Made by a program: the position numbers and the translations under genes | Notes under the pieces: generated by a model | What the model was told of the DNA's origin: nothing | Database searches by the model: none | Seen by the model: only the letters and a program-made list of their open reading frames with translations | Shown: positions 56,773 through 64,000 of the stretch, in pieces | Layout of the letters: each line of letters starts with the position of its first letter | Numbering within the stretch: position 1 is the stretch's first letter | Assembly: GCA_964017045.1 (NCBI GenBank) | Contig: OZ024794.1 | Location: 26,111,427-26,175,426 of the forward strand | Direction of reading: 5' to 3' | Length of the DNA: 64,000 nucleotides | Source: Omphiscola glabra | Lineage: Eukaryota > Mollusca > Gastropoda > Lymnaeidae

Positions 56773-56780
56773 TTCTATAT

Positions 56781-57067
56781 GCATTATTTTTTTTCAAACG
56801 GTTCTGTTCTGCTGAGAGAACGACAGTTTTACCGGTTGTATAAAATCACGGTAATTGACCTAACATTGCGTCTTAGACAGTCACGGAAAAAAAGGAAAGT
56901 TCTAAGACACACTTCCCACTAATGGTGTATTTTCATTGATTGCCGATATGTCAGTGCTACACTTTGGATATGACCCTGTCCGTGCGATGTCATTATAGAT
57001 CTCATCACGTCTGAACATACAGCCGGGCGTAAGGTGGGGGTGGGAGCTGTAACAATGTGTCTGCCTG
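56781..57067. other. Intergenic sequence
   Basis: No feature recognised. Confidence 0.5.
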
Positions 57068-57499
57068 GTGATGGATATAACGTATCCTACAACGAATCTA
57101 GCTTGTTTTACAGACATGGATGAAACTTATCTTACAGATATGGTTAAAACTTATCTTACGAGTGATGAAACGTGTCTTACAGATATGGATTTCACTTATC
57201 TTACAATGGATATGATTTGTCTTATAGACGTGGATATAACTTATCTTAAAATGGATATAACGTTTCTCACAATGGATATAGCTTATCTTAAAATTAATAT
57301 AGTTTATCTTACAGACGTGTTTAAAACGTATCTCAAGGACGTGGATATAAGTTATCTTACAATGGATATAACTTTTCTCACAATGGATATAGCTTATCTT
57401 ATAGAAAGCGAATTATCTTATCTGGACCCGAGTGGTGACGACTGGCTGTTAACAAATCCAAGGAAATCAGGTCTTGACAAGTATAGACAAACTAGTTGA
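57068..57499 (+). CDS. Doubtful frame of 7/8-residue repeats (MDITYLT-type)
   Basis: 143 codons of diverged repeats: MDETYLTD, MVKTYLTS, DETCLTD, MDFTYLT, MDMICLID, VDITYLK, MDITFLT and so on. They are built from DNA units of 21 or 24 bp (atggatataacttatcttac aga-type). Copies are substantially diverged at DNA level yet the frame is unbroken and length changes are whole codons. A non-repeat C-terminus follows (LSYLDPSGDDWLLTNPRKSG then LDKYRQTS). No domain is recognised, and there is no signal peptide or splice evidence. Minisatellite read-through remains the more likely explanation. Confidence 0.25.
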   Translation: MMDITYPTTNLACFTDMDETYLTDMVKTYLTSDETCLTDMDFTYLTMDMICLIDVDITYLKMDITFLTMDIAYLKINIVYLTDVFKTYLKDVDISYLTMDITFLTMDIAYLIESELSYLDPSGDDWLLTNPRKSGLDKYRQTS

Positions 57500-57590
57500 T
57501 AGACAACTTTGAAAACAATGGCGGGTATGCATCCAAACCTTTGACTTTCTAGTTACTGGCATAACGACTAACTTGTTCCTACAGAGTTGT
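57495..57590. repeat. Dispersed repeat, copy 1 (ttgatagacaactttgaaaa)
   Basis: About 95 bp matching 59302-59395 in the same orientation: ttgatagacaactttgaaaa, caatggcgggtatgcatcca, aacctttgactttct. Family unknown. Confidence 0.75.
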
Positions 57591-57925
57591 ACCAACGCAT
57601 AGCAGGAGATAAGCAGGAAAAAAAAGACATTATCCTATCTTAAAAGATACCTATATATAGTACAAATTATTTAAAGTGCCAAAAAGTTAGTATATATAAC
57701 TAGCAGTAAACTCAGTGGATAACTCTGCATTACCAATGTTTGACAGCTCATCCAAAGTGTGAAAATCTTTCAGTAAACACGTGGGGTGACTCTGCATTCA
57801 ACAGTCTATTCAAGTTAAGACCATCATACCTCACAAGCAGTAAACATATTTTTTTTCATAACGAGGCATTATCATGTTGGTTAATTCAGTTGAACATTAT
57901 CGGGGATTAATTAGAAGAGTAAACA
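57591..57925. other. Intergenic sequence
   Basis: No feature recognised. Confidence 0.5.
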
Positions 57926-57929
57926 CAGC

Positions 57930-58065
57930 ATGGGTATATCCAAAAGACACAACAAGAGTATCCAAGACCCACTATGAGTATCCACAGAACGAACATGAAT
58001 ATCCAAAGACCCTATATGGGTATGCAAACACCCAACATGACTACCCAAAGGGCAAAAAATATGTA
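57930..58065. repeat. Degenerate ~24-bp repeat (gtatccaaagacc-type)
   Basis: About six diverged copies of (g/a)tatcc(a)aaagac(a/c)c...atgagtatcc. A 68-codon plus frame (57874-58080) runs through it. Not supported as a gene. Confidence 0.55.
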
Positions 58066-58316
58066 TATGTAATCTGCTAATAACATTTATTGATTACAGA
58101 AATTATCCTGTAGTGTTTAGCTTATATGAGAAGTACACATTTTTTAGCCCCGAATCTATGTGAGGAGCACAGGCGTCCAATGCAATCTCAATCTATTTAT
58201 GTTCGCAAAAATCGCGTTCTAGTTTTGAGCACATAGACCATGAGGTGCTCCATGAGAGAGTTAACCTAAAATCTAAAAATCTGGCTATTACAATTGTAAG
58301 GTCGCACACGTGGTGT

Positions 58317-58570
58317 CTACGTCGGTATAACCTCATGGCGGTATATTTCCATCCATCCCTGTGGCGCTACAGACCATGTTGGGCTATGGCCTGCCCCAGA
58401 CCTAACTAATGCTTTTCTTTTCCATGCTTGGATTCCCAGTTGTTGTAGATCTTTTACCACATCATCCATCCATCTAAGCCTAGGTCTGCCTTTTAGCCGT
58501 TTTCCTCTGAGGTTTTGGCGATGCACCCTCTTCACTCCTCTGTCATTTGGCATTCTCTCTGTGTCTTGCC
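58317..58570 (-). pseudogene. LINE C-terminal fragment
   Basis: On the minus strand: AGYAGQDTERMPNDRGVKRV, HRQNLRGKRLKGRPRLRWMD, DVVKDLQQLGIQAWKRKALV and a run-on tail with MEIYRHEV. The pattern 'G..ERMP.DR..KRV.......G.R.KGRPRLRW.DDV..DL..LG...W...A' is the recognised C-terminal region of many invertebrate LINE polyproteins, often annotated as endonuclease-reverse transcriptase. After KRKALV the frame has shifted relative to the usual 'DR..WR..V.QA' ending (a deletion near 58420), so the copy is broken. Upstream RT sequence is absent. Confidence 0.7.
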
Positions 58571-58974
58571 CAGCGTAGCCTGCCTTTTTTTTTTTATTTC
58601 TGATACTATCGTGTGATCCTGATGTAGATTTTACTGTCGGTATATTTACAATAATAATATGAATGTTAGCATTATAAAAACACGCACATCTGGTCGACGT
58701 AAACCTGAAATCGAGCACTATAAAGTATAAAGTTGTATACTAGTGTGCACGCTAAGTGTAATTGAAACTTAGGGCCTTCCAGTATGTGTAACTAGAAAGA
58801 TATGAACTAGAGCTGTTGGTTATAAACGCACGCACACGCGGGCCTATAAAAAACATAAGGGCAGTGCGTGAGAGTTATAGATACGCCAGGTTGTTGTATT
58901 TATATGATAAGAGTTATCTCGACGTCCGTCTGATATGTAGCTTTTGATAAGAGTTATTGGCCTTAGTGGCCACA
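58571..58974. other. Intergenic sequence
   Basis: No gene recognised. Confidence 0.5.
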
Positions 58975-58981
58975 TTAGGGA

Positions 58982-59163
58982 CAGATTACTTATATAGCGC
59001 TTGTATACATGTTATTTTAACATGATCACTGCTCTCTTAGCTATGGCATCAGGGGCGTCGCAGGAGTTGTCGTAATGATTCATTGTTTCGATGTTCGCTG
59101 CCTATGGGGGTTGAACTTCAGACCATGAACATGTTATTGGATCAACTCGGCCACCCAGCATCC
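58982..59163 (-). mobile_element. tRNA-derived SINE-like element with LINE-type hairpin tail
   Basis: Read on the minus strand, the head gatgctgggtggccgagttg resembles a serine/leucine-type A box, and tctgaagttcaacccccata contains a B-box-like gttcaaccc. After the body, the 3' end holds atgtta-aaa-taacat (a perfect 6-bp stem with a 3-base loop) followed by gtatacaagcgctatataag and taatctgtccc. This has the same order and geometry as the CR1/L2-like LINE tail at 34160-34205. No duplication identified. Confidence 0.6.
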
Positions 59164-59301
59164 AATGGCTCTTTTGTATTAACACGTGGGGTAGTGAAAT
59201 TTTGTAAATGGATGCCGAAATTATACCAACATTTTAATTAATAAGTATTTTTCAGCCCACGCTTCCCCTCTCCTCTCTTTTTGCGGTCGATCGTAGCTAT
59301 A

Positions 59302-59395
59302 AGTTGATAGACAATTTTGAAAACAATGGCGAATATGCATCCAAACCTTTGACATTCTGGATTCTGGGACAACGACCTAACTTGCCTTGCCAGGG
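59302..59395. repeat. Dispersed repeat, copy 2
   Basis: Direct-orientation relative of 57495-57590, about 1.8 kb away, diverged by several substitutions and a small indel. Confidence 0.75.
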
Positions 59396-59504
59396 GCTAC
59401 AGCCACTTCGATGAGTTACATTACGTGTGTGCCTTTATTACGGGCGTGCGCGTTACTATTAGTTGTACATGTAACAACACTTACGCTTTAACAAAGCAAA
59501 ACTT

Positions 59505-60185
59505 TGACATTAATAGACACTTTCCCATTAACAGGCATTTTTCAAAACATAGACACTTTCCCGTTAACAGGCATTTTTCCATACATAGACACTTTCCCAT
59601 TTACAGGCATTTTTCCATCCATAGACACTTCCTATTAACAGGCATTTTTTCATACATAGACACTTTCCCATTAACAGGCATTTTCCAATATATAGACATT
59701 TTCCCATTTACAGGCATTTTTCCATACATAGACACTTCCTATTAACAGGCATTTTTTCATACATAGACACTTTCCCATTAACAGGCATTTTCCCATACAT
59801 AGACACTTTCCCATTAACAGGCATTTTCCCATACATAGACACTTTCCCATTAACAGGCATTTTTCTATACATAGACACTTTCCCATCAACAGGCATTTTT
59901 CCATACATAGACATTTTCCAATAACAGGCATTTTTCCATCAGAGACACTTTCCCATTTACAGGCATTTTCCAAACATAGACATTTACCCATTAACAGGCA
60001 TTTTCCATCGATAAACACTTTCCCATTAACAGGCGTTTTTCTATACAAAGACACTTTCCCATTAACAGATACTTTGCCATGAATAGACACTTAGCCTTGA
60101 ATTAAGACTTTCCCCAAGGATAGGCACTTTACCATGAATAGACACTTTCCCCTTAACAGACACTTCGCCAGCAATAGACCCTATC
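59505..60185. repeat. 36-bp minisatellite, about 18 copies
   Basis: Unit catagacactttcccattaa caggcatttttccata, with alternation of cccattaacagg and cccatttacagg and several short deletions (cttcctattaac). Minus frames (59671-60090, 59708-59914) read CLCMEKCLLMGK-type cysteine-rich cycles, which mimic a cysteine-rich secreted protein but break at each deletion. Confidence 0.92.
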
Positions 60186-61205
60186 TCATCAGCATGAATA
60201 GACGATTTCGCAATTGAATTAAAATTAAGGATTGCTTAAGGATATGCCTCAAAACTGAACTACTGAAAATGTTCAGCGCGATGAATTTGTTCGCATTCTC
60301 ATAACTTTTCTTGGAATTTTTTAAAAATATATTTTCCATATTAAAAAAATGTGACATCTATCCTGCATTCTAAATAGTGTCATTTGTCGCAACTTTAAAT
60401 CTATCGCAAATTAAGAAAGAAATCACCCTTGACTTCTCCTCTTCCTTGACCCCGGAATGTGGCTTATTCGTACAATTAAACATCTTTATTCATGAGAGAT
60501 ACTTTGGAAAATAGCTAATTCCGCACCAATTACGTGGCCTCATTTTCATTTTCCATTACTTTCTCTGTTTTTTTTTGTTTTTCTTCCATCAAATCCTCTT
60601 TGACATATTAAACTGCTTGCTCCACCGCTCACTTACCCCCCTCCCATCCTCCCACTCCTCCTTTCCTCCCCTAACCCCCTCCCTTTCTTTCTATTTCACA
60701 AACAGCTCGCATTGATTCGACAGCGTTTGTCCTATTGAAAGAATGAACTTAGAAGCGGCTCATTCATTGTAATCTCTTTCCCAAATATTTGTTCGCTTTG
60801 GGAGGAAGATCATCCTTTTCTTTTCTCTCTCTCTTTTCTCTTAAAATCGTTTTTTTGGGGATTCTACAAGGGGAAAAAACACATTATCATGTCTGGTTTA
60901 GAAAGGACTGAGAGGAGGGGGGTGTTGTTCGGCCTCCCCTTGCCTAAGGGCGCATTCGTGTAGGAACAAACAATTTGATAAGCCATTACATACATACAAT
61001 AGAGATGTCAAGAAGATTCTTTCTTTAAACAAACAATTGTTGAGGCTTCACAAATTGATGAGCCGAGGAGGGATGCCGATCTCGAGATACAGTGGCGACG
61101 GATTACCTCGATATTGCTGTTGAATTATTTTTCCCCTCAAATTATGGACACAAATTATAATATTGCTCGAGTGCGCTATAGAACTTTGCTCAAGTTTGGT
61201 AAAAA
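60186..61205. other. Intergenic sequence
   Basis: Pyrimidine-rich stretches at 60590-60700 and 60815-60845. No gene recognised. Confidence 0.5.
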
Positions 61206-61207
61206 CG

Positions 61208-61260
61208 GGGGGGGGGGGGGGGGGGGTCCGCCGCCACCACCCCCCACACCCCCCCCCCCG
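61208..61260. repeat. Long G-run followed by C-run
   Basis: About 18 consecutive G (61208-61226) and, 10-35 bases later, C-rich runs. The two could pair as a hairpin or the G-run could form a quadruplex. Confidence 0.9.
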
Positions 61261-63470
61261 GCGTCATTTCAGGTTTTTTTCAAGGGGTTGGGCAAAACCA
61301 AAACTTGTTCGGCTTGTGAAGTTGTTTATTAGTGGAGGCGCCACAGTACACAGCAATTTAAATAAAACCTCCAAATTCCATGTCTGACACACGCTGAACT
61401 TGTAGACCTGGCCAGCCTTAACATCAAAATGAAATGTTCTAGCGTGTTTATGCGCAATTTGTAACTCCAAATCCAAATTTGTTTATTCCCAGCAAATCGA
61501 TGCCGCCACATTTTTAAAGTGTACGGCGTGTGTCCAGGAAAAGTGTATCCTCCATTAAATCCACGGAGAAGTGCTTCAACGGGCCCCAGCATGTGTGTAC
61601 ATGTCGTGCTGAGCAGATGGAAATATATGACCTGGAACAAATTCTATCCTCTCATCTCGCTCCCCACCTCCGCCCCCAAATAACCCATCTCCCGTCGTGT
61701 TTCGGGGGAGGGGGGGGACTCCCTGCCCAAATATTGGCCTTGTGTTTACACATTTGTCGACGCCTTTGTTGGCGGAATCTCAAGGGACGGATCCGATTCT
61801 TATTTTATTGTGTAATCTTTCGCGGACGAATACAAATCTACCAGCCTCCCATTGCAACCGAAATCATGATACGCCGATATGGGATGAGAATGGGGGGCCC
61901 CAGAGATCAGGGAACAGATGGATGTAATAAAGAAAGCGAAGCTATTTTATTGGAGAGGAATACGGAGACAACGGAGGAAATTTTGTTTGGGTGAAAAAAA
62001 AGAGAGTTACGGAAAGAGATAAGGAGAGGGAGCTTGAGAAAAGGAACAAAATATTTCAACAGGAAAAAAAACAATAAATTTGATTAATACAATGGACACA
62101 CTATTTATATTAATTGCATTAATCAGTAGTTCTCAAATTGTATATAAGCGATGAACGATTCATAAAACAATCTCAGTATGATGTGGTGCCACTAAGATTT
62201 ATCCATCATTTCAAATTCATGCATTCTATGCATGTTTCTGCATTCTATGCATGTTTCAATTGGTTAATTTAACAGTTTATTTATAGAAATATGTGTAGGT
62301 GTGCTGTAGAACGTTGTGGTAGTTGTAAGAAAAACAAAATTAATTTTTTTAATAAAACAAAATATATATATTGTAAAATCTTGTCTTAACTTGAACAACT
62401 TCTTCGGTGTATTTTAATATATCCAGGAGTCAGATGACTCATTCAACTACAGTATGTAGCAAGACGGGAAGGCAAAAAGTAGGGTGGTGTGATGCTTTCA
62501 TGAAATAGATAGTTGAATAGCATGTTGAGCTCAGATACCAACACTCTCCATTGATCTGAAACTAGTCTGTCTATCCGCACGATGAGACAATTCGTTTTAA
62601 GGGATTGCACGCGACTGAAGCTTGACTTACAGTGACAGGGAAAGGTGTACACAAGGTATGCAGCCAACTGGTCTTGGCTCGGTCACGAAGCGCAGCGGTG
62701 TATTGCCAAATTCGTAACAAAGGGTTCGCAGTTAGTATGTCCCCTTATTCCATATCGGTCAATTTTGATTTTTTTTTAAAATTAGTACTTGATTTTAGGC
62801 CTATTTAGTTTGCACGAACCTGTCCGAACCGGCTCCAAACCACCGCTGACGAAGCGTACACTTGGTTTTGTCATTATTTGGATTTCTATATTTCTCCAAG
62901 TTATTAATTGTTATGGACAATATCGAGCGTCTTCCGGGCACATTTTTTGGTGTGTGTGTGTTGGGAGGGGGGGCGCTGTCCTGTCTTTATTCGTAAGCTC
63001 AGAGGTCATAACATTATCATTACGCTTAGTCTAGATTCATTTGTTTCATTTTTAATTCTCTGTTCTTATTAAATAAAAATACAGTTACATATTTAGGAAC
63101 CGTCCCCCCCCCCCCCAACCAACTTACAATTTACTAGTACTACTGCAAGAATACATGCCCTGATCACTGGAGTGTGCTGCCTTCCCTAGGTGGCACTTTT
63201 TTCTTTATATTCAAGGGCGGCATCTTTGGCCAGCTTCAGAATTTTTCTTCGGAAAGGAGGTGGCAAATATATTGTCCTGCCCCCCTGGCGGAATCAACCC
63301 TAACTGGACGACTGATCAAAAAGCAATGTGGTGGGGGGGGGGGGAATCAACTTTTAACTTTATATCTGTTCCCCCAATATGTTAAAATACATTTTCTAAA
63401 CATTTTCTCAATGTCGATTTTGGTGTACCATAGCACTAACACGAAAATCGACATTTGGTACGTCACTGTC
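61261..63470. other. Intergenic sequence with unrecognised open frames
   Basis: The 154-codon plus frame at 61530-61994 and the opposed minus frame at 61329-61640 are the longest non-repeat frames in the window, but show no domain, signal peptide or conserved motif. At 62124, cagtagttctcaaattgtat resembles an hAT left end with no matching right end. C- and G-runs at 63104-63117 and 63331-63344. Confidence 0.45.
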
Positions 63471-63476
63471 ACGTTG

Positions 63477-63669
63477 AAGACAAAGAAAAAGATGGGAAGA
63501 TAACATCAAGGAGTGGACGGGATTAAAACTAGGCGATGCTGTACGCAGTGCAGAAGACAGAGAGGAATGGAGAAGGATAGTTTTCATGTCATCTGTGGCG
63601 CCCCAACGGTCCAAGGACTAAGGGACATGATGATGATGATCATGATGATGATGAGGATGATGATGATGA
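63477..63669 (+). pseudogene. 5'-truncated LINE 3' end, (ATG)n tail, copy B
   Basis: 193 bp flanked by a perfect 10-bp duplication, tgtcacgttg (63467-63476 and 63670-63679). The frame KRWEDNIKEWTGLKLGDAVR then SAEDREEWRRIVFMSSVAPQ RSKD ends at TAA 63619-63621, followed by gggac and (atgatg)n. It matches copy A (33006-33207) almost base for base and is truncated at nearly the same 5' point. 'RWEDNIKEWTGL' is the better-preserved form of the motif. Both copies are dead on arrival: no catalytic domain. Confidence 0.88.
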
Positions 63670-63734
63670 TGTCACGTTGTTGAGGCGGTAAATTTTTTTT
63701 TAACGTAACGCTGATCCCCAAAAGCCATGAAACT

Positions 63735-63860
63735 AATATGACTAACTAAGGCACAGATTCTGGTGAAGGTCTGACTAATACGACTAACTAACGCACATAT
63801 TCTGGTGAAGGTCTGACTAATACGACTAACTAACGCACATATTCTAGTGAAGGTGTGAGA
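63735..63860. repeat. 42-bp minisatellite, three copies
   Basis: Unit gactaactaacgcacatatt ctggtgaaggtctgactaata c; starts near 63740, 63782 and 63824. Confidence 0.88.
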
Positions 63861-63940
63861 ATACTCTCTTATGACCCCCGGCTAGTACATTGGCTACCAG
63901 TTACATCTGCTGAGCTGAGCCATGCAGCATTTTCCTCACG

Positions 63941-64000
63941 CAGGGTTCCCCAACCGCCATGGCTTCCCCCCGGGAGATCTGGTGAGGGACATGCGGTCAA
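63941..64000. mobile_element. Possible hAT left end, cut by the window edge
   Basis: cagggttccccaaccgccat followed by GC-rich sequence resembles an hAT terminus ('caggggttcccaacc'). The right end would lie outside the window, so it cannot be confirmed. Confidence 0.3.

Noticed and set aside
59671..60090. Cysteine-rich secreted protein (139 codons, minus strand)
   Set aside because: The cysteines come from the 36-bp minisatellite read in one frame, and the frame breaks at array deletions.
61530..61994. Host gene of 154 codons
   Set aside because: No domain or motif recognised, an opposed frame overlaps it, and it contains homopolymer-coded glycine runs. It may be chance; kept only as intergenic sequence.

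Overview
The window looks like gene-poor, repeat-dominated nuclear DNA of an animal, most likely a gastropod mollusc. No bacterial or viral gene organisation is present: there is no dense, co-oriented set of open frames, no ribosome-binding sites and no rRNA. What is present are 3' ends of animal-type non-LTR retrotransposons (LINEs), tRNA-derived SINE-like copies, non-autonomous hAT and Tc1/mariner/pogo-type DNA elements, many minisatellites, and long homopolymer and dinucleotide runs. The gastropod call is an inference. It rests on seven short hAT elements whose ends match the SPIN family as I know it (reported from tetrapods, a triatomine bug and the pond snail Lymnaea), and on the molluscan look of the LINE and SINE tails. 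I found no complete host gene. The best candidate for a host exon is a short reading frame at 31984-32123 that ends at a good splice donor.

Layout. 0-7 kb: several minisatellites (9, 52, 43, 11 and 44 bp units), a GC-rich 524-bp insertion with a 10-bp flanking duplication (1507-2030), a 59-bp LINE/SINE tail insertion (2564-2622) and a decayed LINE C-terminus (about 4693-4825, minus). 7-16 kb: simple sequence and arrays of 36, 63, 13 and 50 bp units. 17-25 kb: a TA-flanked pogo/Tigger-like MITE (17370-17970), arrays of 45 and 53 bp, and the largest array, a 37-bp satellite of about 31 units with an 8-unit higher-order repeat (23074-24215). 25-57 kb: seven SPIN-like elements, all with 8-bp duplications of the form nnnTAnnn, mixed with LINE remnants (28.0-28.4, 29.8-30.1, 33.0-33.2, 33.35-34.2, 42.8-43.15, 43.5-43.9 and 44.7-44.9 kb), another hAT MITE (48222-48400) and further arrays (33, 15, 38, 24, 18, 14, 26, 34 and 12 bp). 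57-64 kb: coding-like repeat frames, a LINE fragment (58.3-58.6 kb), a SINE-like copy (58.98-59.16 kb), a 36-bp array (59.5-60.2 kb) and a second copy of the ATG-tailed LINE 3' end (63477-63669).

The interesting content is transposon biology rather than a gene pathway. A local cluster of SPIN-like elements carries the Buster-type target preference. One LINE is nested in another transposon with an intact target-site duplication. A double-hairpin 3' tail is shared by a CR1/L2-like LINE, a 59-bp insertion and a SINE-like element, which suggests the SINE borrows the LINE's machinery. Most longer open frames in the window are minisatellites read through and should not be taken as proteins. All repeat boundaries were read by eye and may be off by a few bases.
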